Source: Nigrospora sphaerica (Eukaryota; Ascomycota; Sordariomycetes; Amphisphaeriales; Apiosporaceae). From it: a stretch of DNA of 64,000 nucleotides. The notes beneath the pieces were generated by a model. It worked only from the letters and a program-made list of their open reading frames with translations, did not search any database and was not told the origin of the DNA. Position 1 is the first letter of the stretch. Each line of letters opens with the position of its first letter. The stretch is from NCBI GenBank assembly GCA_018287875.1, contig JAGVVL010000013.1, forward strand, positions 1,488,001-1,552,000, written 5' to 3'. Of the stretch, positions 12,374 through 24,728 are shown in pieces. Position numbers and translations under genes: made by a program.

Positions 12374-15300
12374 AGGGAACAGAGAGCGTGCGTGAGACTA
12401 GGTACCTAGGCCGCTAGGCAACGAGGCCCAAGAGTCATGCCGCTGTCGCTTGTCAAATGGCCGCCTCGTCAGCTGCCGTCCAGCAGCTGGTGAGCCAACG
12501 AACCAAGGCGAGCGAGCCATATCGTCGTTGGCGGCCGCCCAATCGACGGACAGATATATCTGTGCTGCCGCGGGAGGCCTAGTAGCGGGATTGCCGGCCT
12601 CGCATTACTCGCACGTTGGCCACCAGGGTGGCCAGCGGCGTAGGTTGCCCAATAAACGACTCACCCGCAGGGGCCCTTTTTCGGGGTGTTGCGTCGTTTA
12701 TTCGGCACAAAGCCATTGCAACATGGGGGAAACCGAGTCGATGAGTCTTGAGCCTATGAGATATTACGACGGCACCACTTTGGCCTGCCCCCCTTTTGGC
12801 GACTCCCTTGATAGAGGCCCGAGGCCACCGTTAACCGTATTGACTGCGCCGAAACGCATGGATAGGTATGTTCTATGAGAAGGAAGGGTTTTGGCAGGGT
12901 GCATCAATAAGGGGCGCGAGGCAATTCAACCCAGTGCAGAAGCCGGCTTTCCTTTACTGCAGAAAAAGTAGTGCCAGAAGGAGACGAAGAAGAAGAAGAA
13001 GCTTTGGCGGTATCTCTGCGATGACTAAGGAGAATCTCCGAGCGCCCGGCGCCCTGGCACTGTGCGCTCCCGTCGGCTACAGGGAGCTACCGTGATGCCG
13101 TGCATGGATGATGCCCCAAAGCTGATCCATGATATGCACACCACAGCCGGCTCAGATGGATCAATCTCACACCTCGATCCGCCCTCTCTGTGGCGCCATC
13201 TCCTTCGCCCTCGGGCTCGACGAAGGCAACGACGGGGAACAACGGCATCCGTCTTCATTGACCCAACAGAGAAGTAGGGCGTGGACATGTCACCCGCCGT
13301 TGCCGCGTGGGCTCGCAAAACTTTGGGTATGGGATGGAAAGAGGGCTGGATGATGCACGGGCGGCCTCGAGTTACAGACATGAGGTCGCGCCGCGCCAAG
13401 GTTGTAGGCGTCGCCCGAGCTCCCGCCGGGGGGGGCAATATCAGGACTTAGGTGGAGACGGCAAAAAAGTCCAAGTCGCAAAGCCCCGAACCTCAACAGC
13501 AACGATTTGTCCACTGTCTGGTACTCGTCTGGTGTTGTAGTTACGTCGCACGCGTCCGCCTTGTCAGTCCGACGATATCTCGCCCGCCGCCGCCGCCACC
13601 CCCTCGTCTTCCCTCATGGGACGGAGGAGAGGGGGTAGAGCCTTGGAACCCTCGGTGTCCTGGGGCCCTCTCTTTCCCCCAAAGTGAAATTGACGTGGTA
13701 GCGCCAAGTGCCTCGTGCTGTCTTGGCGCCATGGCTGGCTGGCCCAGCGTGCTGAAATATACGCCTGCCGCGACAGCTCAGAGGGCGTAGGTGAGCGGAA
13801 ATCAAGCTTTCGCCATGCTGAAAAGTGCGCAGAACTCGGCCGGGACTCCACTACGTGAGAGCTGTGGTGCTGTCTCATTCCGATCCGCAGGGCGACGCTT
13901 CGCGGTGAGGAAAGAGAGTGAAAGCAGAAACAGAAAGCGTGGGAGAGGTTGGGCGGTAGCAGTGAGGGCAGATTAGGAGCCAGCAGGAGGCGTGAAGGTG
14001 GAAAAAGGCCCTCCATGCCTGTCTTTGCCTTGAGATTATCACTCTGCAATTGTAAAGCTCGAGCCTGCAAAGGAGCTAGTTACCTAGCATCTAGGTGTGC
14101 TGCCCATCGTACCAGCCGCCTCCCATATCCAGCCCATGGGATACCTGCTTATGCCACGAGACTTCTCACTCATGCGCGAGGCGCACCGAGTTCCTCGTTT
14201 TGTCCAGGAAAATTTTCTCCCGCCTGCGCTGACGCCGCGCCTCTTCTCATCGGCTGGCCGCTTGGTTTCTTTTGCTCCCCCATCATGGCCGATGCAGGTC
14301 CTGTTCGCGAGGCCCAACCCGCCCGATTGGCCCCTTCGGTAGCGGCAATCGTACCTGTTGACATCCATGGTGCTTCCGGCGGGCAGCGTCAGAGTGCGGC
14401 CGCACTGTGTGAGCTAGGAAGCAGAAAGAGGGTCCATCCCCATCATTGCCCATGCCCACCGCCGCGGCGATAAGGCGAGACAGCCACAGCCAGCTGCCGT
14501 AAAGAGGGACGGGAGCCACTCAAAAAGAACGACGGTCCAGCAAATCCTGGGGTCATCGCCGCCTTTTTTCGATCCCGGAGTCCATTGTCTGCAGCTTCTG
14601 CTTTAATCACGGCCCGAGGACTATACGTCCCTCAAGCAGGTACATCGTAACGTCCAGCTACGGTTACAGTAGGAGCCGGCAAAAGTCGTACGCGATGGAC
14701 TGAGGCCCCGCCGCCGCCCTTGTCGCTCATTTCGGAGGAGATGGGAAGTTATCATGCCTCCAGGTCCCCCGGCCCCGCCGCCGTCAACCTCGTCTTCGGC
14801 ACCCGTCGTCCCTTTTTTTTCTTCGCGAATCGCTCCATCCTGGCGGTTGATCTTCGAACGCGGCCTGCCAGTGCTCGGCAGGGCGCTCCAATTAATTCGC
14901 CGGCCCCTGGCCGATGCCACCAGCCGAGCCGAGCCAGCCCCCCGTCTCGATCGCGCCCATTTTTCCCATCCGTCTACATATCCATATTTCTCCGCTGTCA
15001 TCTTTGCCCTGTCGACCCGTAATATATAGGGAAAATAGTAGAGGCTCCTTCCCCCATAGAAGTGCCTACGCCTCCCATTTCAGCCTCTCGCCCCCAACTG
15101 CTCCCCATTACCAACACAAACACACGTACCCATCAGTACTTTTCTCGGGTTAGCAATTGACGCAGAAACCGGTGCCCATAGAAAAAAGCAGCACCAAACC
15201 TACCTGGAACCTACTTAGACCGGTACCTGGCAGCCGTACTAAGCAGCGACACGCGCCACTGCTTGTACCCGCGCGGATGGAGGTTATCTGTTGATCTGTT

Positions 15301-15672
15301 GGCATTTCCGCCGTTGGGGGCAAGTAGTCTCACAACCTAGGCGCATTAGACAGCACATGTCCTGCTGACCACGCCCACACTCTCGCAGCCCCTTGAACAG
15401 AAAGAGGGGGTGAGGGAGAAGCGAGCGAGCGAGAGGGCGAGAAGGGGAAGAGGCAGAGAAGGTCGTTATCAAGTTGTGAGCGCCCCGGTTCATTCACCCA
15501 TGGGCTCGGGTACGGCAAACGCGCACGGTGTACAAGGCTCCTATCGCGGCTTCCCACGGGATGGAATGTATCGTGCTGCTTAGGTACCCGACGGCTTAAA
15601 CGGCTCCGGGGGGCCTAACGACGTCCCATCTACGATAGTACATATTTACTCTGGCAACGCGCCTACGGCATG

Positions 15673-17445
15673 GGTCGCCCACCATACGTAGCTGGGGGCG
15701 TAAGACACATCGTGTTTGGGCTTCTCGAATATTCATCTGCCAACAGTAGCGAGCAGCGGCAGCGGTGGCGGCCACCGTAGCAATAAGACCGACGAGCAAA
15801 CCGCGGCACGTGGGATCAAGCAGACGGCTGGCCAGTCCGAAAGCCCGCTGGGCAAGTTGTCTGCTTGCTTGTTCGTTGGGAGCGAACGGAGAGGAACTAC
15901 AAGTGCCTCGTTAGCACGTAGTAGGTACCCGGGCGGTCAGTCTGCTGACGGGATTGAGGGGGAAAAACTGACTTGACACCGACCGAGATCGTCCGCCCTA
16001 TCGCCGCGTCCAGGGCAGACACACACAAACGCACACACAACACACACACGCGTTTGGTGGTGGCTTCTGTCGTTCCTGGTGGTGTCCTGCGATTACTTGC
16101 CTCTTGCTTCCTTCTCCCGCGTCAATTGTCAGCATCCCAGCTGTGTGCATTTGTCCAAGTACGGATCAAAAGTAGCAGAGAGTACAGGACGGCTGCCAGC
16201 CCGACCGCGCCGGCACCCTCACCATTCCGTCAACCTCCCTCCACCCCCTCCAGCCCATCAGAGGCAGCGAACGCTACCACAGCTGTAGTCCTGCACTAAC
16301 AACCTCCAACACCCGTCACCATCGACTGGGGGCAGCTGCATTTCGCATCCATCGAGTTCCCAATCCCATCGGGGGCTTTCATCAATCCCTCCATTTCCCC
16401 CCATCCATCTCTATCTCCCTCTCTTCCTCTTCTCCTCACCCCCCAAACGCGGTCCTTTCCTCACCGCAGAGACGACAACCAGCGGATCGCGTCGCTCGTC
16501 GTGTCAACGGACGAAAAGCCGCGTATCGCACTTCAGAGCGAGGCCGTTTTCTACGTCCCCAATTGCCGCACCCGCTAGAACAAGTCGGCCGTCTTGCCGC
16601 ACTGTACAGAACTCCCACCCTGCACGGCACTGTCAGTCTGCCTGCCCTCTCTCTGTGCGCGCGCGCGCGTGTGTGTGCACCCACCGCTACTACCTAGGCC
16701 GAAGTACCCAGCTTGGCTCGCGCGTACCTCGCTCTCCCTCCCTCTCTCCCTCTCGCACTCTCCGCCCCCCCCAGTCTCTCTTGCTCATCCACACTCCCTC
16801 CTTCTCTCTGCCACCGACACAACTGACTAGTCGGCATCTCCCTCCCTCTCTTTTTCCTCCCCGTGCGCATCGGCTGCTGCTGCACAACCACCCATCCCGG
16901 CCTCTTCTCTGGTCGAGACCTCGTCTCACCACCACCCAGCGTCAAAGCTTTCCATCCTTCTCCCGCACTGCAGCCCAGCACAACACACATAATCGCCGAC
17001 CGCCCTGGCACTTCCCATCTCCTCCCCCCCCCCAAAAAGGCGCCACTACGTTTTTGTTCCCCGTCTTCGTCCATTCATCTTCACCGTCTTCGACGATCGA
17101 TCTTGACGAGCTCCCCGACGACGCGCCCTGGGCCGCCTCGTCGCCTACCGACCTCTTTTGGCTCGTCGCGACCGGCGACGCTAGACCTGGCGGACCACGT
17201 CCTCAGCATATCCCGCATCCTGTCACGTCACGTCAGGCATCAGGACCGCTTTCGGCGTCGCGGACTATCATCCGACTCCCTCCCTTGACCACATCGCTTC
17301 CGCCGCCCGGATTTCACAATCCCCCGGCATCAGCCACCCCGCGGCATTGTCTATCCCGCCCTCCAACCACTCCGGTGGCTGACTGATCTTCTACGAGCGC
17401 CCGCAGACCCCGTCCGCGCCCCAGGACACCTGCCATCGTAGTACC
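15673..17445 (+). promoter_or_regulatory. ATG-free, pyrimidine-rich leader/promoter of SOM1
   Basis: From the ATG at 15670 to the SOM1 start at 17446 I read every line and found no ATG in any frame on the plus strand, a run of 1,773 nt. The segment contains CA-rich sequence at about 16019-16051 and strongly pyrimidine-rich DNA at about 16370-16970. The simplest reading is a very long 5' untranslated leader, possibly with non-coding introns, kept free of upstream start codons. The transcription start cannot be placed from sequence alone. Confidence 0.6.
16019..16051. repeat. CA-rich simple sequence
   Basis: Imperfect CA dinucleotide run inside the ATG-free SOM1 leader. Confidence 0.7.
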
Positions 17446-20092
17446 ATGAACAACGTCAACGTGGCCAACATGAACGCCATGGCTGGCGCCGTTGGTGGCG
17501 CGCCAATGCCCATGGCCATGAATAACACAAACGGTCCTATGGCCGCCGCGCAGCAAGCCGCGCAGCGCATCGACAACACTGGCAACAATCGCGTCATGCT
17601 CAACACGTATATTTACGATTACTTCCTGAGGGAAGGTCTCTATGACTGTGCGCGCGCTCTGCTCACCAGCGACCAGCCCCCCAATGTCAACAAGGGCAGC
17701 CCAGGCAGCCGTCGTGATGAAAACGGCAACGTCATCGGCAACGGCGTCGGCGACGATGCCATGGACACCGACAGCAAGGACGACGTCGACTCGAAACGGC
17801 CCAGTGATCTGCCCCTGCCCATATTATCGGCCCAGTCCGAGACGTGCTTCCTGTACGAGTGGTTTTGTCTCTTCTGGGACATGTTGATGTCGCAACGTAA
17901 GATGGGCTCTGGTAACAACCCGCCCAACGCCCAAGTTAGCCAGTACATCCAACACGCACAGGTAAACAACCCCCGCGTTCCGTCCATCACTACCCTGTCA
18001 TCCGACTGACCTCTTCGCCATTTTTAGCTTCAAAACCGCCAGAAGCAGAACCACCAGCAGGAGATGCTGCGACAGATGCGGCCAGATGGGACCGCCATGG
18101 GCTTCAATCCAATGATGCGTACCGGCATGGCTATGGCGAAGCAGCAGAACACTCTTGCCAGGGCCGCCATGGGGGCCGCCATGGCCAACAACCAGAACAA
18201 GTACGTACATGTCTATGGCATCCCTTCCCTTCGGTAATCACCGGGCTGACACCTCTGCCCTCCCTTCTCAGCCCCAACATGCAGATGGTTCCGCAGAAGC
18301 AGGGCCAGATGCAGCGTGATCCCTCGGATATGGATGGAAGTCGGCGGCCAGCATCCCCTGGTTCGGCTGACAACGCTCCCTCGCCCAACAAGCGACCACG
18401 TCTGGAAGGCAACACCCCCTTCAACCCCCAGCAGGCGCCCATGATGCCCAACGGGCGGCCTCAGCAGGGCATGCCGGGACAACAGGTTAGCCACAAGATG
18501 CCTCCGTCGCCAGCGGCACTGCACGCCTAGCAGTTGCTCTTGGCCCGTAACGTGCTTCCATACTGACTGACGCTCAGCAGTTCTACCAAAACCAGCAGCA
18601 ACCCGTCAACAACCAGCAGAAGATTGCTTCGTACCAGAATCAAATAAACAAACACCATGCCCAGCAAATCAACAACGGGATGGGTGCGAACCCGGTCCCC
18701 CAAGGCCAAGGATCGCCCATTATGCCTAATCAACCCAACGGCGCCGAGATTAACACGTACTACAACGCCGAGGGTATGGGTGGCCCCGGCGGAATACGCG
18801 CCGGACCCGGCAATGGCCAAGGCGGTGGTAGCAACCACGCCCTCCAGGACTACCAAATGCAGTTGATGCTGCTGGAACAGCAGAACAAGAAGCGGCTGAT
18901 GATGGCACGCCAAGAGCAAGACAGCATGGGCGGTGGCGGCATGCCCCGTGGTGACGGCCCAGGCGGACCTCAGGGACCTCCGGGCGCCAACGGCCAGCCC
19001 TTCCCCGATGCCTCGCCTCAGGGAGCCCGCGCCGGTGCCTCCCCCAACCCAAGCGAGCAGATGAAGCGTGGTACGCCCCAGATGAACCCGGCCGGCATTC
19101 CCTCGCCCTTGCCCGAGGGCGCCCAGTCTCGCGGATCTCCCAACCCCATGAACTTCATGCCGAACGGCATGGACCCTAACCTGGCCCCGCATTTTTTCAA
19201 AGGCAACATAAACGGCATGGAGGGCAACATGGTGCAGCAGGGCATGAACGGCGGCATGCGGCCGCCCAGCTCGCATCCGGGCCAACCCTTCAACGGGCAG
19301 ATGAACCCGCAAATCATGGCTGCCCGACAGGCCGCCCAGCAGCAGCAGCAACAGGGAGGTCCGGGCGGGCCGCAGATGCAGTGGCAGACTGGCCCTAACG
19401 GCGCCAACCCCATGGTGCAGCAGCAGGGCCCCCAAGGCCCCGTTCAGGGCACGCCGCAACAGCGAGCGATGCCGCCGCCCTCGGCCCCTGGGCCCGGTGG
19501 TAACGCCAACGCCCGCACGCAGCCGTCATCACCGGCCGTGAGCAATGCCGCGCCACCCACGCCCCAGCAAGGCAACAAGCCTAACCCCAAGAAGAAGGAC
19601 AGCAAGGCTGGCAAGAATAAGGTGAGTCGCCGACGGTTTGCCTCTTTCGTTCGGGGTACTGACGATGCTAACCTACAGGCCGCGGCCCAAAAGAAGGCCA
19701 ACAACAATGCAGGAGCGACGCCGGCCGCCGAGCCGTCCCAGGAGCCCGAGCCGCCCACACCGGCAACGCCCATGACGCCGGTCAACCCCGGCAACTTTGC
19801 CAAGGCGGGACCCAATGCCGCGGGTGGCCAGCAGGTGCCCAACCCGCAGCAGACGTCGGCGCCTCCGGCCCAGGTGCCTGTGGCCCCCCCGGCCCAGGCC
19901 GACAACATGCACCAGTTTGGCTCCATGGGCGACTTCCACGAGCTCACCTTTGCCGACCCGTTAGCGACCGCCGACGTGCTGAACGACTTCGATTTCGACT
20001 CGTTCCTCCATGATGGCGACAATGACAACGGCGGCTTCGACTTTGGCGGAGGAGCCTTCATGGAAGGTGGCGAGATCGGAGCAACGGATTAG
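17446..20092 (+). CDS. SOM1: Som1/SomA (Flo8-type) LisH transcriptional regulator
   Basis: Five exons (17446-17961, 18028-18200, 18272-18485, 18581-19621 and 19679-20092) give about 785 aa. A LisH motif spans about 51-75 (MLNTYIYDYFLREGLYDCAR), followed by the LUFS-type extension with ETCFLYEWFCLFWDML. The rest is low-complexity, rich in Gln, Asn, Pro and Gly, with a basic patch NKRPRLEG. The C-terminus is acidic and aromatic (FDFDSFLHDGDNDNGGFDF), resembling an activation region. This is the layout of Magnaporthe Som1 and Aspergillus SomA, Flo8 relatives that act in the nucleus downstream of cAMP/PKA to control adhesion, conidiation and virulence. Intron 3 ends in a tandem CAGCAG acceptor. 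Intron 4 (57 bp) has no stop and a length divisible by three, so its retention would only add 19 residues. A 1.77-kb ATG-free leader precedes the gene. Confidence 0.88.
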
Positions 20093-22951
20093 AACCCACC
20101 TTGGCTCGAGCATCCACAACCGTGCAATCAGGCAGCCTCGTTGAGGGCCAAAGCCTGGTTGGAATCCGAAGCCTCGGGAGTTTCTTGAGACGCGCAACTC
20201 TTCGACTACGGTTGTCGACGCCAGCGTCGAGTTACCCAGCATACCCGTGGCCACATCTTCTGCTTCTTCTGCCACGTCGTGTCCCCGTCGCCGACTCCAG
20301 CTGCTATCTCGCAACGGTATGTTCCACGAACCAGAGCCAAGCCTCGCAGGTGCACGACGGGCTACAACAAGGGCGACATACGGACGCCCTGCATCACACC
20401 CGCCACGGGGCGTCACTTAGGCGTTTGGGACGACTTTGCCTGAGTCGCTTTCTTCATAACTTTTGCATCTATTCTCGTTTATGGATACCGGACTGTCATT
20501 GTTTTCGGGCATGTCATGGCGTTGGTCGGATCGGTTGCTGCTTGTCGCGCAAGTCCTGCATCGTTTTCTGGGCAACAGTTTGTGACGGATTCACGCGCTG
20601 AGAGGAGACGAGAAAAGAAACGACACGACCTGTTTCAAATCATATCCCCCCTCAAAAAGTTGACCCATCCACACTGTCGAACCCAAATCAAAACACCAAC
20701 CCCCCCCCCCCCCCCCCATATTCCCCGCGTAGATTGGCGTTTGTTTGTTTTATGCCCCAGTTTCTCTTGTTCTGACTGCTTGACTGTCCAACACCTGCTC
20801 GCTCGTCAGTTCGGCTCATAATGTCGTCGTACATTAGCCCGTCATACACACCCGTTCGCCTTCCCTTGTCTCTCGTCCACTTCCAAGGCGGGCCGGAAGG
20901 TCTTGCCGCTCAACTTTTCCTTTATGTTCATCTGGTGCGAGTGGTGGAGTTGGTGCAACTCATCTGTAATTTGGGCCGAAGGAACGGGTTCCGGGAGGAA
21001 AGGTTATTACTATGGCTTTTTTTATGGCAGACCTCGTGATGCAACACTTTTAGTGCTGCATGAACTTGGTGATGAAAGAGAGAAAGAGAAGAGATGTGGG
21101 GTGAGCTTGGCTTTTTCTCACATGTATTCTGATAGAAACAAGCTATTGTTCCTTTTCTTTTCTTCTTTTTCCTTTGTTCCCGCTTTCTATTTGGTTTCCC
21201 CTTGGATTGGGCGGTCGCAGAGCGTGCGCGCATCGGAGGGAAGAAGGAGACGGGGAGACGAAAGAAAGCGGGGCGGGAGAGAGAGATATAGGGAGCCAGA
21301 GAGAGAGAAAAGGAAAGAAAGCCGGAGGAGAGGGGCGAGAAGAAGGGCCAAGGGCAGAGAAACCTCACGAAATATCTTATCTCCTCGAATGTTCTAATCG
21401 GCGTTCCCTACATCCTTTTCTGACCATGCGTGTGTTTGTGTGTGTGCGTGCGTGGGGGGGAAGTTACGTCGTGTCCGCGGTGTTACCGTCGCATTCGCCG
21501 CCGCCGACGGGATATTTCCTTTCCCCTCTGCCGGCCGGTCCGTGAGAGTCCAGTTCGTACCGTCGTGGGCGGCATCCCTCTCTCCCGTGTTGATGGGCGA
21601 CGGAGGTGTGCGCGGTCCGGGTGTCGTCGTCGTCGGGGGTGCGGTCCGGTGGGAACGTCGAGGACGGACCCGGGCTGCGGGCTTGGATTCGGCCGAAAGC
21701 AATTGCAAGGGGAGGGGGGTAAAGATGTCGAGAGAAGACTAGTCCCGTGGCATGGGTTAGGGTTCCACGGGTACGTCCTGCTCTCGTCGGCGGCGCTCTG
21801 TTCGCATGCAGGCTTGCGTACGGGGTTGACGTCCCATGACACCCTACAGCGCGGAACCGATGGAATGAACAATCGGACGCAGGCCCTTCACAGCCCTTTC
21901 GAGCGCGCATCTCCCTCCCCTGCGAGAAAGTCGCTTCGCGGCAGACGGCCAGAATGTGATGCACCACCTCCCCCTAAGGAAAAGAAGGGGAGCGGGGGTG
22001 GTTTTGGTGACGAGGCTTGATAGACTCCTTTTCTTCGCCTCGGCCCCGGTATAAGTCCATCTCTTCCCTTTCCGATCCCGCAATGGCCCCCCGCGCCGAC
22101 CGTCCCAGCCCGGCGTCTCGTAACCTCCGCACGTCCCCTCCCCCCTCCCCGCGACACTTTTAAGAACCCCCCGGGGGACCCGCCGTCGACGACCGACTCC
22201 TCGCCCGGCTCATCGTACCCGCCCCGATTCCCCTGGGGTCCGTCTAAGCCGGGGGGGCCGAATGCCTTCCCGGCCCGTCGCGGTGCGCCAGGCCCGTCGG
22301 CGCCGAGGGGACGTGGGTCCCGCCCCGTCGTTGCGCCCGTGCCCACCTTCCTCAGGCTCGGCTTAACGCTTTGGGTAAACCGGCCGATGCAGGCGGTGCG
22401 CATTTCCTGGCGCGTTGGAGGTCTTGGGCCGTGGCGGGGTGGCGTACAGGGAGTTGGGGGCATGAGGGAGTTGGTATCGAGGCTGCCCGAGGGGAGAGAG
22501 ATAGAGGGGGGAGGATGGCGGACAAGTGGACGACGGCTTGGTGGGTTGAGAGACTGCGTGGGGGGGACACGGCCGTGAATTAGCATGTGGAAAGCGGTGG
22601 TTACTGCCTCTCCGAGGCCTCTCTTGTTCTGGTTGTCTCCACGGGGTCGGAGGGGCTTGGGGTGATGGGATCGTGGTTTGCAGTGTCTAACCCCAAATCC
22701 CGCCATCATAAGTCCATCCGTGGTCATGGTAGTGAGATTACCGTGTGGTTCTCAGAACATGGTTGCGTGAACGGAACCAAGGCTGGTGGGTTTGCCGTCA
22801 TACGCGACGCCACTACTAGTTGGTGAGGGAAACCAGCCGATTTTTCGAGCATTGCGCCTATATAGAAAGAAGAACAAGGCTAAAAAACAGTAGCTCCGCT
22901 GGCCCCCAAAAACAGTAAAATAACATCTCAACCCTCCCCCCCCACGAACCT
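20093..22951. other. intergenic: SOM1 3' region and convergent MFS 3' region
   Basis: Non-coding between two convergent genes. It includes an 18-C homopolymer at 20700-20717, purine-rich low-complexity DNA at 21230-21360, and open frames on both strands at 21400-22730 that mirror each other without any recognisable domain. The first 500 bp or so after the SOM1 stop are probably its 3' UTR. Confidence 0.5.
20700..20717. repeat. 18-C homopolymer
   Basis: Eighteen consecutive C downstream of SOM1. A tract this long is prone to assembly and replication slippage. Confidence 0.8.
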
Positions 22952-24728
22952 TCAACCGCTTTGTGACGACGAGGCCGGCGACGGCGCCTCAGCTTCCGCG
23001 GCTTGCTTGGTTAGCCGGCCGCCGCGGCCCCTCAGCTGCAGCAGGGCCGTGGGCACGCAGGCGAGGGCAAAGATGATGCCGACCATGGTGCCGGCGCTGC
23101 CGGCGCCGCCGACGCCCTCGAGCATGTCGGGGAACCAAAAGGGCCCGATGAAGCCCCACGTGGACCGCACCACGTTGACAAAGACGCCAACGCTGGCGCT
23201 GTGCTCCGTGTGGCAGTCGACGGCGTACGTCACGAGCACCGTCGTGACGATCTGGTTGCCGGCCGCGGCAATGCCGACTCCGATCTGGCGGCGGGCAAAG
23301 GCGGCAGCGTCAGCAAGGTGAGGCGCGGAGGGAGGAACAGGACGACGATGGGTAGATGGGCAACTTACGATGGGCGTGACGGTGTAGTGGCCCTTCTCGG
23401 CATTCTGGATCTCGATCCCAAAAACGATCAGGCCGATCATGGCGAGGGCGTAGCCAAGGTAGCTGAGCCAGAGCCGGAACTCGGGCGGGGGGCGCGCGGC
23501 GCCGCTCAGCTTGCGGGCACGGAGGTTCATCCAGACGTCGCTGAGGCGGCCGCCGACCTGCTCGCCGATGACGGAGCCGACAATCATGCCGAGGAACTGC
23601 AGGCCGATCTGCTGGGGGTTGAGGCCGAACTTGGGCAGGAACAGCTGCGGGATCTCGACGGTGAGCAGCACGCTGGTGAAGCCGAAGACGATGCTGTAGG
23701 CGACGGTGGGCACCACAACCGTGGCGTGCCGCCACAGCGCCAACGGCTGCACGAATTCGGCCGCCCGCAGCGGGCTCGGGTCCTTGCGCCCAAAGGCCAG
23801 GTACTCCTGCGCAAAGGCGGAGCGGTTGTGCGGGACGCCGCGCCGCAGATAGCGCGTCTCGGGGCCCAGCACCAGGTAGGCTAGGAACTGGGCGCCGTTG
23901 ACGGCCGCGAGCACCCAGTAGATCCAGCGGTAGTTTCCCGTGTGGTAGGCGACAAAGCCCATGACGAAGGGCCCCGAGGGCGGGCCCAGCGTCACCAGCA
24001 GCGTCCACACGCCCATATACGTGGCGCGCTGCCGGCGGAAGAAGGTCTCGGTCACGACGCCGCTGCCGATGGCGATGGCGGGGCTGATGAGGAAGGCCGT
24101 CAGCGCCCGGCACGCCGCCATGGCCCCGTACGTTTGGCTCAGCGCGCATCCGACGTTGCCCAGCAGTGCCCCCAAGGTACTGATGAGCCACACGGGCCGC
24201 CGTCCATACCGGTTCGCCACAGGTTTCCAGAATAGCGGTGCCCAGCCCAGAATGGCAATCTGTAGCGAAGTGAAGTACGACGCCTTCTGAAGCGTCACCC
24301 CAAGGTCTTCGGCGATGGACTCGTATGCCGGTATCACGGCTGCTGCGATAAAGGTCGTCATCATCGCCTGCGAAGGGTGCGCACCTGCGTCAGTAAAGCG
24401 GCTCCGCAGCAGGCATCGCCAGTAATGGGGAGAGGCGGCGACCAACATGAAACGCCACACAGGCCAGGTTGGCCGTCTTCTTCCATTGCGGCCAGTTGTA
24501 TGGGTCCGCTGGATCGGCCGAGGGTAGCGGATCAAGATCCAGGGTCCCGTGGCGGGCGATCAAATAGGCGCGGTGGTCATCGGGAAGGTCGGCGGCGGCG
24601 GCGCTCATGTAGGTGGCTTGAGGGCCGATCTCCAGATCCTCGAGTCTTTTATTTGTGGCCTTTGACTCGACGCTCTCGGCATAGGGTGGACTCGCCGAGA
24701 TTTCGGCTGTGTTCGGTGAGGGCGCCAT
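22952..24728 (-). CDS. major facilitator superfamily transporter (DHA1-like)
   Basis: Three exons (24728-24447, 24367-23369 and 23284-22952) give 537 aa. Intron 1 (79 bp, acceptor CTTCGCAG) joins NLACVAFH to AMMTTFIAAAVIPAYE. Intron 2 (84 bp, donor GTAAGT) joins HYTVTPI to IGVGIAAAGNQIV; it is stop-free and a multiple of three. The polar N-terminus ends in DPADPYNWPQWKK, the usual entry to TM1 in fungal MFS proteins. The A-motif-like loop NRYGRRPVWLIS lies between TM2 and TM3. About 12 TM helices are visible, with a long central loop after GGRLSDVWMN. This subgroup contains drug, polyamine and secondary-metabolite exporters of the plasma membrane; the substrate cannot be read from the sequence. 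There is no adjacent biosynthetic gene that would assign it to a cluster. Confidence 0.88.

Larger units (their letters stand above)
10177..15672. other. intergenic, no gene recognised
   Basis: A 5.5-kb stretch with no recognisable gene on either strand. It contains a GA run at about 10730-10750, a 13-G homopolymer at 12361-12373 and several scattered open frames of up to 280 codons with no domain, no conserved segment and no consistent splice signals. Much of it probably serves as distal upstream sequence of SOM1 and 3' sequence of BET3. Confidence 0.5.

Noticed and set aside
16655..17386. Possible 243-codon upstream ORF before SOM1
   Set aside because: It begins with GTG, not ATG, and has no domain; the whole leader lacks ATG.
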